A stretch of 64,000 nt of DNA from DASTCZ01 sp963704455 (GTDB taxonomy: Bacteria > Acidobacteriota > Terriglobia > Acidiferrales > UBA7541): assembly GCA_963704455.1 (NCBI GenBank), contig OY969905.1, positions 1,116,001 through 1,180,000 of the forward strand. Reading direction: 5' to 3'. A program made the translations under genes and the position numbers. This document shows, one piece after another, positions 27,120 to 35,514 of this stretch; positions within the stretch are counted from its first letter, which is position 1; every line of letters begins with the position of its first letter. The notes below the pieces were generated by a model, which worked only from the letters and a program-made list of their open reading frames with translations, did no database searches and was not told the DNA's origin.

Positions 27120-27833
27120 ATGTCTCGAAATCACAAACGGGCCCGGATACTGGGGATCCGAAGCGGCAGGCCAATCCACTTCGAGGCAACTCGTCAAAAG
27201 TTACTTTCGTCAGCGGGCCCAGTCTTTGCCGAGAGAGGGTTTTACTCGGCCACGATCAGGGAAATCTGTAAGCGGGCAGGCGCAAATGTCGCGGCAGTGA
27301 ATTACCACTTCAAAGACAAGCTGGGTCTATATGCCGAGGTCTTAAACCAATGTGCCCGCACTGCCCACGTTGAGCATATGCGCGACGCGCTGAATCAGAT
27401 TGGATCGCCTGAAGACATCCTGAGGGATGTCATCCGAGCGAGAGTACAGGGTCTGCGCAGAGGTGCGGTCCCAGACTGGCATCTGTGGCTCTTCGCGCGC
27501 GAAGTCACCCAGCCCACGCCAGCGATGTCGCACCTGATTAACAAAGTATCGCGGCCAATTTATGAAGGTCTCTTGGAGCTTGTCGGGAAGATCATCGGAT
27601 TGCCTCCCGCTCATGAGAAGACACGATTGTGTGCAAACAGCATAATGGGGCAAATCCTTCTCCACGTTTTTGCAGGCCCTGTTTTGGCACGGCTCTCGCC
27701 CGAAACGAAGATGACACCTGAAGGACTGGATCGGATCGCAAATCACATCGCGGATTTTTCGCTCGCATATCTTCGCGAGGTTGGCCGAGGTACGGGCAAA
27801 CCACACATTAAGCACAAACGAGGTGAAGCATGA
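27120..27833 (+). CDS. TetR/AcrR family regulator, CecR (YbiH)-like
   Basis: A 237-residue repressor. The N-terminal helix-turn-helix spans about residues 23-70, with the recognition part FYSATIREICKRAGANVAAVNYHFKDKLGLYAEVL. The C-terminal ligand-binding domain (RDVIRARVQGLR, WHLWLFAREVTQPTPAMSHLI, IMGQILLHVFAGPVL) matches the CerR/DUF1956 domain of E. coli CecR. CecR controls the YbhGFSR exporter and the same five-part arrangement follows here, so local autoregulation is likely. The stop overlaps the next start (ATGA). ATG at 27120 was chosen; a TTG at 27114 is the alternative. The leader is almost absent, so initiation may be near-leaderless. Confidence 0.88.
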   Translation: MSRNHKRARILGIRSGRPIHFEATRQKLLSSAGPVFAERGFYSATIREICKRAGANVAAVNYHFKDKLGLYAEVLNQCARTAHVEHMRDALNQIGSPEDILRDVIRARVQGLRRGAVPDWHLWLFAREVTQPTPAMSHLINKVSRPIYEGLLELVGKIIGLPPAHEKTRLCANSIMGQILLHVFAGPVLARLSPETKMTPEGLDRIANHIADFSLAYLREVGRGTGKPHIKHKRGEA

Positions 27834-29110
27834 TTGACGAGCAATCGGTCAACAAACCAGCGGACCCCTACAAGCCTCCAACCGAGGCAAAGGACGCCAC
27901 GCCAGCACCCGTCGGCCCGTCATCCCGGCGCAAGATAATTAGGGTTGTAGTGGTGGTTGCAGTTGTTGCACTGGCGGTCTTCTTCATTTGGAAGGTGTTT
28001 TTTGAGGCACCGAAGATTCCCGATAGCATCGTCGTTCTCAGTGGACGGATCGAAGGCGACGATTCCGCGATCGCGCCAAAGACCAGCGGCAAGATCCTGG
28101 AAATCACGGTGCGCGAGGGCGATACCGTTACGGCGGGCCAGGTGATCGCCCGCCTTGACGACGCTCAGGTACGCGCGAGAGAAGAGCAGGCCAAGGCCGC
28201 GCTGTCAGACGCGGAAGCCAAATCGCAGGCGGCACGCGACCAAATCAGCGTGCTGCAGGAGCAACTGCGGCAGAATCAATTGCAAACCGACCAGTCGAAG
28301 ACCGATGCCGAGGGCCGCGTGCGGCAAGCGCAAGCGGACCTGACCGCGGCAGAAGCGGATCTCGCGCAACAGCAGGCGGCCTTGCGGCTTGCGAATTTTA
28401 ATCGTGATGCGTACACACGCCTCGCCAAAACAGGCGCAGTCTCGGAGCAGCAGGGCCTACAAGCTGAATCGCAAGCGGAGCAGCAGGCCGCTGCCGTGGC
28501 CTACGCGCAGCGAAAAGTGGAATCCGTGCGCGGCGCGCTCACCACGGCGCAAGCCAACCTCGATAACCCGAAAATTCGCGACTCGCAATTCGCAGGCACA
28601 CAAAAGCAAATCATCCAGCAAGAGGCGCAGATTGCCGCAGCCAAGGCGGAGACAGACCAAGCGCAAGCACAGCTTGCCGTGGCCCAGGCGGACCGCGCCG
28701 ACTTGACCGTCCTCGCGCCATTTTCCGGGACAGTGATCACGCGGGCCGCGGAACCCGGTGAAGTGGTGCAAGCGGGAACGGCGATTATCACACTGCTCGA
28801 TCTGAGCCAAGTTTACTTGCGCGGTTTCATCACGGAGGGAGAGATCGGCAAAGTAAAGGTCGGACAGCTGTCACACGTTTTCCTTGATTCCAATCCCAAC
28901 CAGCCGCTGGATGCCTACGTATTGCGAATTGACCCCCAGGCGACCTTCACCCCCGAGAATACATACTTTCGCGACGATCGCGTGAAACAGGTGGTTGGCG
29001 CGAAGCTGCTTCTAACGAAAGGCATAGGCTATGCCAAGCCCGGTATGCCGGCGGACGGAGAAATCCTGGTGAGTGGCAGTTCCTGGCCGCCGCACAAGCG
29101 TGCGCAATGA
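27830..29110 (+). CDS. HlyD family periplasmic adaptor (YbhG-like)
   Basis: A 426-residue membrane fusion protein. It has a cytoplasmic start, one TM helix (about residues 36-55), a biotinyl-lipoyl half motif (GKILEITVREGDTVTAGQVIARLDDAQV), a long coiled coil rich in Ala/Gln/Glu (about residues 120-280), then the second lipoyl half (LTVLAPFSGTVITRAAEPGEVVQAGTAI) and a beta-barrel domain. It should connect the inner-membrane ABC transporter to the outer-membrane channel encoded at the end of the operon. Both ends overlap their neighbours by 4 bases (ATGA), which suggests translational coupling. Confidence 0.92.
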   Translation: MIDEQSVNKPADPYKPPTEAKDATPAPVGPSSRRKIIRVVVVVAVVALAVFFIWKVFFEAPKIPDSIVVLSGRIEGDDSAIAPKTSGKILEITVREGDTVTAGQVIARLDDAQVRAREEQAKAALSDAEAKSQAARDQISVLQEQLRQNQLQTDQSKTDAEGRVRQAQADLTAAEADLAQQQAALRLANFNRDAYTRLAKTGAVSEQQGLQAESQAEQQAAAVAYAQRKVESVRGALTTAQANLDNPKIRDSQFAGTQKQIIQQEAQIAAAKAETDQAQAQLAVAQADRADLTVLAPFSGTVITRAAEPGEVVQAGTAIITLLDLSQVYLRGFITEGEIGKVKVGQLSHVFLDSNPNQPLDAYVLRIDPQATFTPENTYFRDDRVKQVVGAKLLLTKGIGYAKPGMPADGEILVSGSSWPPHKRAQ

Positions 29111-31089
29111 TCAACGTGGTGACAGACCGGAAGCATTTGCGCGCGAGCGAGGATTCGAATGCAGGCGCAGCTATCGAAGTGCGCGATCTCTGGAAGCGCT
29201 ATGGCGTGCTGGAAGCGGTACGCGGCATCAGCTTCGAAGTTGGGCGCGGCGAGATTTTCGGGCTGATCGGCGCGGATGGGGCTGGAAAAACCACTACATT
29301 TCAAATTCTTGCGGGCGTGATGGAGGCTACCTCGGGCGCGGCGCGAATCTTCGGAAAGCCCGCGCGGGAAGCGCGTTCGCAGACCGGCTACCTGACCCAG
29401 ACTTTCAGCCTTTATCCCGACCTCAGCGTGATGGAAAACATTCGCTATGTCGGCGATTTGCGACGTGTCCCTCCCGCTGAAATCAACGAACGCGGCCACC
29501 AATATCTCAAATCCTTCGACATGGACAGGTTTTCTTCCCGGCTGGCCAGCCAATTGAGCGGCGGCATGAGGCAGAAGCTGTCGCTAGTTTGCGCACTGGT
29601 GTCGGAGCCAAGCATCCTGCTGCTCGATGAGCCTACCACCGGCGTGGACCCAGTATCGCGGCGCGAATTCTGGGACACAGTAGCGCACCTGGCCGGGGAA
29701 GGCCTGACCGTGTTGGTCGCCACGCCCTACCTCGATGAGGCCGAGCGGTGCCATCGGATAGCACTCATTCATCTCGGCGAAATTCAGGAAATCGGCACAC
29801 CGGATGAAATCCGCGCAAGCCTGAAAGCCAAGCGCATTGAACTGCACACCCCCCGGCTACAGGAAGCGCAGGTAACCATGCAGGAAGCCGCGGGGACCGA
29901 GCGCGTGATTTTTGACGTGCAACGTTTCGGGGATCGTCTGGACCTGCTCTCCCACACGCCCGAGAAAGCCCTAAGCGAAGTGCGAACAATTATGAGTGAG
30001 AAGGGCCTCCCCATTGACGACATCCGCGTTGACGAGCCCACACTCGAAAACACATTTGTGGCCACGCTGCGCTCACTCGGGCAAGGCATGCACGACGAGC
30101 CTTTTCCAAACCGCCGCGATCACACGGCTTTGCGCGGTCAGGTGGCAATGGGCGCCACGAATTTGACCAAGCAATTCGGGTCATTCACGGCCGTGCACAA
30201 CGTAAGCCTGCAGGTGAAGTACGGCGAAATTTACGGGTTGCTTGGTGCGAACGGCGCAGGCAAGACCACGACCATCAAGATGCTTTGCGGGTTGCTCGAG
30301 CCGACGCAGGGCGCCATGCAGCTCGCAGGGATGCAAGACAGCTTGCGCTCGACTGCGATCCGGCAGCAGATCGGCTACATGTCACAGAAGTTTTCGCTCT
30401 ACAACGATCTCACGATCGCGGAGAACCTCGAATTCTTCGCGGGCGTTTACGGCGTACCGCCCGAGGAGCGCGAAGAAAAGCAACGCTGGGTAATGAGCTT
30501 TTCCGGTTTGGAAGGCCGTCAACACCAAATCACCGGCAGCTTGCCCGGCGGATGGAAGCAGAGGGTGGCCTTTGGCTCTGCCATCACCCACGAGCCGGGC
30601 ATTGTGTTTCTGGATGAGCCGACTTCTGGCGTGGATCCCCTGGCGCGGCGAGCGTTCTGGACGATGATCAACCATCTGGCCGATACGGGAACAGCGGTGC
30701 TCGTGACCACGCACTATCTCGAGGAAGCCGAGCAGTGCAACCGGCTGGGACTTATGGTGGCGGGCGAACTACTGCTCGAAGGAACACCGAGTGAGATCAA
30801 GGCTCAGCAGAAGGGCCACCTGCTGGAATTCCGAGTGGACCAGACGCAGAGTGCGGCAGACCTTCTGAAATCGGAGACCGATCGGTGGCGCGTTTCGATC
30901 TTTGGCCGCCGCCTTCACGTCATCACCAACGATGATGTTGAAACCGCGATTCGCGCAACCACCGAACGGCTAGCCTCCGCAGGCATTCGCGTGCTGGAGG
31001 CGCGCGAAGGGCGTTTCTCGCTCGAGGATGTGTTTATCAGCGTAGTAGAGCACGCGCGAGAGCTCGGCAAAATCAGCGCGGAGGACTAA
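29107..31089 (+). CDS. Double-ATPase ABC transporter ATP-binding protein (YbhF-like)
   Basis: A 660-residue protein with two fused nucleotide-binding domains. The first has Walker A GADGAGKTTT, signature LSGGMRQK and Walker B LLLDEPTTGVDP. The second (from about residue 345) has GANGAGKTTT, a degenerate signature LPGGWKQR and VFLDEPTSGVDP. Fusion of two ATPases with one canonical and one altered signature is also seen in the YbhF family, so this is a family trait rather than damage. It should power the two following permeases in export of drugs, or possibly Na+ as reported for YbhFSR. Confidence 0.92.
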   Translation: MINVVTDRKHLRASEDSNAGAAIEVRDLWKRYGVLEAVRGISFEVGRGEIFGLIGADGAGKTTTFQILAGVMEATSGAARIFGKPAREARSQTGYLTQTFSLYPDLSVMENIRYVGDLRRVPPAEINERGHQYLKSFDMDRFSSRLASQLSGGMRQKLSLVCALVSEPSILLLDEPTTGVDPVSRREFWDTVAHLAGEGLTVLVATPYLDEAERCHRIALIHLGEIQEIGTPDEIRASLKAKRIELHTPRLQEAQVTMQEAAGTERVIFDVQRFGDRLDLLSHTPEKALSEVRTIMSEKGLPIDDIRVDEPTLENTFVATLRSLGQGMHDEPFPNRRDHTALRGQVAMGATNLTKQFGSFTAVHNVSLQVKYGEIYGLLGANGAGKTTTIKMLCGLLEPTQGAMQLAGMQDSLRSTAIRQQIGYMSQKFSLYNDLTIAENLEFFAGVYGVPPEEREEKQRWVMSFSGLEGRQHQITGSLPGGWKQRVAFGSAITHEPGIVFLDEPTSGVDPLARRAFWTMINHLADTGTAVLVTTHYLEEAEQCNRLGLMVAGELLLEGTPSEIKAQQKGHLLEFRVDQTQSAADLLKSETDRWRVSIFGRRLHVITNDDVETAIRATTERLASAGIRVLEAREGRFSLEDVFISVVEHARELGKISAED

Positions 31090-31098
31090 AAAAAATCG

Positions 31099-32205
31099 AT
31101 GCGGCGTATTTTTGCACAAGCTCGCAAGGAACTAACGCAGTTGCTTCGGGACCGGCTGGCCATGGGGCTGGCGCTGGTGCTTCCCGTAGTCCTGCTGTTA
31201 CTACAGACCACGGCCATCTCGTTGACCGTCAGCGATCTCCCCATCCTGGTGCAGGACCTGGACAAATCCATGGCGTCACAAAAGCTCGTGGACGCCTTCC
31301 GGAATTCACTGAGCTTTCACATCGTATCGTGGCCCACGGATAAACAGCCGGAGCTCGCGTTCACCGCCAATAAAGCGCGCGGCGCGCTGATCATCCCCGA
31401 AGAATTCGGCCGCCGGATCGCCCGTGGCGACCAAGCCACGGTTCAGATGCTGGTGGATGGGTCGGATTCCAACACGGCCCAAATCATTTCCGGAGATGCC
31501 GCGCAGATCGTGCGAGCATTCAACATAGAAACAGTAGGCGCCACGCGACCTCAGCCTGTCACCGCCGCGATTCGCCTTTGGTACAACCCCAGCCGGTCGT
31601 CCCGGAAATTCTACGGCCCCGGCATATTCGTAATGGCCATGTCCATTTTTCCGCCGTTGCTCGCAACGCTGGCTATGTCCAAGGAGGGCGAGCAAAAAAC
31701 GATACTGCAGGTCTATGTCTCCAACATTTCCGCGCACGAATTTCTGCTGGGGAAGATTTTCGCCTTTATGTTAGTGGCGACGGCCGAAGCGATCATCATG
31801 ATGGTCATTCTCTTCACCTATTTTGGGTTGCAATTTGCCGGAGATCCCACCCCCTTTTTAGTGGCTACGGTTCTCTATATGTTCTGCGTGACAACTTTCG
31901 GAAATATGATCGGAGCGGCCATCCCCAGCCAGGTCGCCGCCGTCCAGGCGATTGCGCTGACCGGCTTCCTGCTCGTTTACATGTTTTCCGGTTTGCTGTT
32001 CCCCATTTCGAATATCCCGGCCTCCATTCGCTGGCTTTCCAATTTCGTTTGGGGCCGGTACTACATCGAAGTCGTGCGGGATGCAATGCTCGCCGGAGGC
32101 GGCTGGGCCTCGGTATGGTGGAAGGTTCTCATTATTGGGGGGATCGGTTCGCTGTTTTACCTGATTGCGTGGCGCAATATGCGCCATATGCAGCTCAAGG
32201 ACTAA
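31099..32205 (+). CDS. ABC-2 type permease (YbhS-like)
   Basis: A 368-residue permease with an N-terminal helix (about residues 20-40), a periplasmic domain of about 135 residues (DLDKSMASQKLVDAFRNS and DGSDSNTAQIISGDA), then five helices, including FVMAMSIFPPLLATLAMSKEGEQKTILQVYVS and IPSQVAAVQAIALTGFLLVYMFSGLLFPISNIP. This is the ABC-2/ABC_membrane_3 fold of drug and polysaccharide exporters. It starts 9 bases after the ATPase gene and pairs with the next permease as a heterodimer. Confidence 0.9.
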   Translation: MRRIFAQARKELTQLLRDRLAMGLALVLPVVLLLLQTTAISLTVSDLPILVQDLDKSMASQKLVDAFRNSLSFHIVSWPTDKQPELAFTANKARGALIIPEEFGRRIARGDQATVQMLVDGSDSNTAQIISGDAAQIVRAFNIETVGATRPQPVTAAIRLWYNPSRSSRKFYGPGIFVMAMSIFPPLLATLAMSKEGEQKTILQVYVSNISAHEFLLGKIFAFMLVATAEAIIMMVILFTYFGLQFAGDPTPFLVATVLYMFCVTTFGNMIGAAIPSQVAAVQAIALTGFLLVYMFSGLLFPISNIPASIRWLSNFVWGRYYIEVVRDAMLAGGGWASVWWKVLIIGGIGSLFYLIAWRNMRHMQLKD

Positions 32206-32209
32206 TGCC

Positions 32210-33379
32210 GTGAAAAGAAGATTCAGCGCACTCCTCGGCTCGCGGATGCGCGCCCTCGTCTGGAAAGAATTCCGCCAGATTCTGCGCGACCGGCGGCTGG
32301 CGATGTCGCTGATTATTCCTCCCACCCTTCAACTGCTCTTGTTCGGTTTCGCGCTCAACCCTACCGTCGCCAATTTGCATTTGGGCGTGGTAGACGACAA
32401 CAAAACGCCGGAAAGCCGTGAACTCATCGCGCAGATGACCGAGAGCAAGAGCTTTCAAGCCAGCGGCTACTATCTCTCGCTGGACCAAATGTCCAAGGAC
32501 TTGGCCGATGGCACGCTCGACGCCGGCCTGGTGATTCCCTATGACTATGCGCGCGATCTCCAGCGCGGCAGCCCGGTGACCGTGCAAGTCCTTTTGAACG
32601 CCATGAACTCGAACACGGCCACCATCGCCCAGGGTTACACCGAGGGAGTCATCGCCACTTACAACCAGGGTCTCGCCGGCCAGGGCCTTCATGCGCGATT
32701 TCAGCAGATTGCCGCGCCCAATGTAAACCATCGCGGCATGGTGGTTCTGCATCCCGCGTATCTCTTCAATCCCGGCCTCGAATCGACTTGGTTTATCGTC
32801 TCGGGAATCCTCGGCGTGCTGCTGATCCTCAACGGCTCGCTGATCTCCGCCGCGGCTTTAGTCAAGGAGCGCGAAACGGGGACGCTCGAGCAGTTGCTGA
32901 TGTCTCCCGCCTCTACTACGCAAATCATTATAGCGAAGCTCTTTCCGCTTTTCTTCTTGCTCTGCATGATGGGTTTCATGGCTTTGGTCATCATGAGAGT
33001 TATATTCGGCATTCCTTTTCGGGGTAATGTGTTGCTGGTGGTTAGCGCCGCGGCGCTGTGCTTGCTATGTGGCATCAGCATCGGCACGTTCATCGCCACG
33101 TTCACAAAGTCAGCGCGGCAGGCGCAGCTCACTTTGTTTTTCGTGAACCCGCCGCTCACGTCCCTATCAGGAGCTTTCACTCCGGTGGAAGCCATGCCCA
33201 AGTGGCTGCAGCCGGTCGCGCAGTTTAATCCCATACAACACTTTGGCCAGATTTCGCGCGGAGCCATGATCAAGGGCAGCGGCATGGCCACGTTGTGGCC
33301 CAATTTTCTGGTACTCGCTGCGTTTACGGTGGTGTTGGTGTCGCTCAGCATTTGGCGTTTCCGGAAACAACTGAGTTAA
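32210..33379 (+). CDS. ABC-2 type permease (YbhR-like)
   Basis: A 389-residue permease with the same layout as its neighbour: one N-terminal helix, a large periplasmic domain (VVDDNKTPESRELI, LLNAMNSNTATIAQGYTEG) and five C-terminal helices with ALVKERETGTLEQLLMSPAS, the typical ABC-2 coupling motif. The start is GTG at 32210, four bases after the preceding stop; the frame is open further upstream but that part overlaps the preceding gene. An ATG at 32246 is a possible alternative. It forms the exporter channel with the previous gene. Confidence 0.9.
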   Translation: MKRRFSALLGSRMRALVWKEFRQILRDRRLAMSLIIPPTLQLLLFGFALNPTVANLHLGVVDDNKTPESRELIAQMTESKSFQASGYYLSLDQMSKDLADGTLDAGLVIPYDYARDLQRGSPVTVQVLLNAMNSNTATIAQGYTEGVIATYNQGLAGQGLHARFQQIAAPNVNHRGMVVLHPAYLFNPGLESTWFIVSGILGVLLILNGSLISAAALVKERETGTLEQLLMSPASTTQIIIAKLFPLFFLLCMMGFMALVIMRVIFGIPFRGNVLLVVSAAALCLLCGISIGTFIATFTKSARQAQLTLFFVNPPLTSLSGAFTPVEAMPKWLQPVAQFNPIQHFGQISRGAMIKGSGMATLWPNFLVLAAFTVVLVSLSIWRFRKQLS

Positions 33380-33399
33380 CGCAGTCTAAGGGGAATCAT

Positions 33400-34992
33400 A
33401 TGCAAATGGACATGCAAGTCCGAACCGGCACCAAACTTACCGGCTCGCAGCGCCTCGTCGCGCTGCTTTGTCTGGCCACGCCGTTGCTGTTTTCCGCTTC
33501 GGCCGCGGGGCAAGCTGCTCCTCCGGCGCAGCAGCAAGGCACGCAGGCAGCACCGCTCCCGCTTTCAGGGCGAACCGGCCAGAACGGATCGGTGAAGGCA
33601 ACGCAATCACCCGTTCCAGGGACCACTACGAGCGTGGACACCATCAATCCGACCGTGCAAGTGCAAGGCCCATTTGCAGGAAGCACGCCGAGCACTGCGA
33701 AAACTCCGTTTTCAGGCAAGTTGTCTTTGCGGGAAGCGATCCAACGGGGCCTCGAATATAACCTGGGTACCGTGGGCCTGACGCAAGCAATGCGTCAGGC
33801 GCATGGCGAAAGCATTGCCGCACGAAGCTCGCTGCTTCCCAACGTGAACGGGAGTTTGAGCGAAACTGTTGAACAGGAAGATTTGAAGGCATTGGGACTG
33901 CGCATTAAAATTCCCATTCCCGGCTTCACGTTTCCCACAATCGTTGGACCATTCAATTACTTCGATCTTCGGGCGCGCCTTACGCAAAATGTAATGGACC
34001 TCACGGCCCTAAACAATTATCGCGCGGCCAATGAAACGCTTCGGGCCAATCAATTCGCGGCGCAAGATGCGCGCGATCTCGTTATCCTCGCGGTCGGCGG
34101 GGTCTATCTTCAAGTGATTGCAGCAAAAGAGCGCGTGGTTTCGGCACAATCCCAACTCGACACGGCAAATGCGCTCTATCAACAAACGCTTCAGAAACGT
34201 GGCGTAGGAGTTGTTGCGCAAGTTGACGTGGATCGAAGTGAAGTCGAAGCGCTTACCCAGCAGCAACGTCTTTTATCCCTACAAAACGATTTATCGAAGC
34301 AGAAGATTAATTTGGCGCGGATGACCGGTCTGCCTCCAAATCAGCAGTATGAAGTCACCGACGATGCGCCATTTGCGTCCGCGCCTCCAGTCGCCGTCGA
34401 TGATGCAATCAAGGAAGCACTCAATGGGCGCTCGGATTTGAAAGCAGCGGAAGCGCAACTCCAGGCAGCCGAGCGCGCTCGATCCGCGGCGAAAGCCGAA
34501 CGTCTGCCGTCCCTCTCGGCGAGCGGTGATTACGGCGTAATCGGCACAAACCCCGCGCAATCGCATGGCACATTTACGGCCATGGCGACGCTCCGCATAC
34601 CGATCTGGCAAGGCGGACGCGCGGAAGGAGATATTGAGCAGGCGGATGCTACCCTGTCTCAGCGGCGCGCCGAACTCGAAGATCTCAAAAGTCAGGTGGA
34701 GGGCGACGTCCGCGAAGCGTTTCTGGACGTCCAAACGGCGGCGAGCCAAGTGGAAGTATCCCGTAGAAATATACGGGTTACAGAGGAAACTCTCGATCTT
34801 ACGCGCCAGCGCTTTGAGGCAGGTGTGACGGACATCGTTGAAGTCGTGCAGGCCCAGGAATCAGTAACGACTGCAAAACTGGATTACATCAATAGCGTTT
34901 TTGCTCACAATGCGGCTAAGCTCAGCTTGGCGCGGGCCATGGGCCGCGCGGCAGAAAGCTTGCCCCGGTTCCTTAATACGAATTTGCAATGA
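33400..34992 (+). CDS. TolC family outer-membrane efflux protein
   Basis: A 530-residue outer-membrane channel. It has a signal peptide (to about ASAAGQA), a Pro/Gln/Thr-rich linker of about 80 residues, and two outer-membrane efflux repeats: the first opens with LSLREAIQRGLEYNLGTVG (about residue 108), the second with AVDDAIKEALNGRSDLKAAEAQLQAAERARSAAKAERLPSLSASGDYG. The ATG at 33400 follows AAGGGG. It closes the operon, so this exporter appears to bring its own channel. This is unlike the E. coli ybhGFSR operon, which shares TolC with other pumps. Confidence 0.92.
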   Translation: MQMDMQVRTGTKLTGSQRLVALLCLATPLLFSASAAGQAAPPAQQQGTQAAPLPLSGRTGQNGSVKATQSPVPGTTTSVDTINPTVQVQGPFAGSTPSTAKTPFSGKLSLREAIQRGLEYNLGTVGLTQAMRQAHGESIAARSSLLPNVNGSLSETVEQEDLKALGLRIKIPIPGFTFPTIVGPFNYFDLRARLTQNVMDLTALNNYRAANETLRANQFAAQDARDLVILAVGGVYLQVIAAKERVVSAQSQLDTANALYQQTLQKRGVGVVAQVDVDRSEVEALTQQQRLLSLQNDLSKQKINLARMTGLPPNQQYEVTDDAPFASAPPVAVDDAIKEALNGRSDLKAAEAQLQAAERARSAAKAERLPSLSASGDYGVIGTNPAQSHGTFTAMATLRIPIWQGGRAEGDIEQADATLSQRRAELEDLKSQVEGDVREAFLDVQTAASQVEVSRRNIRVTEETLDLTRQRFEAGVTDIVEVVQAQESVTTAKLDYINSVFAHNAAKLSLARAMGRAAESLPRFLNTNLQ

Positions 34993-35514
34993 GCCCGGTT
35001 AACGCCATCCGACTAGGATCAGCGCATACCGGGGAGTTCATCGCCAAAATGCCAGATGCCTGCCGGATGGCTACACCCCAAAGTGTTGATGAATTTGCGC
35101 CCGGAAGAACACTCCAATTCAATTCATCTAATTCCACTTAATAGTAAGGTCACAAACGTTTCCACACCGATTGCTGAGAATTGGTTTGAATTCTTTGATT
35201 TTATTGGCTTTTGGATTCTGGTTCGCGAGAATGCTGCCGGAGGAAAGAACCTCAATGGCTTGTGATTGCTTTACTGCCCGGAATCAGTCTCAATTGTTTC
35301 TGGGCTTGCCCGATCGATGCTTTTCGGCAGCTCATTTTTAGCAGGTCACATACATAAGGTAAGCAGACACCGCGGACAGATTGTAACCTCGTGTTTTCCA
35401 AAGCGGGAAGGCGCGATTTAAGGCCTTCAAGTTCGTAGCCTGCAAAAGACGCCTGTTCTCGCAATCCTATCTCGTTGGTCGAGAGTCGCTTATCCGTCCC
35501 ATGCCTCAGTAGCA
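34993..35514. other. Intergenic region between two convergent genes, no gene recognised
   Basis: This stretch lies between the ends of the TolC-like gene and an ADOP gene. The middle part is AT-rich (about 35110-35220). Short open frames on both strands lack ribosome binding sites and recognisable sequence, and no clear terminator hairpin was seen. It may hold a decayed gene. Confidence 0.4.
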
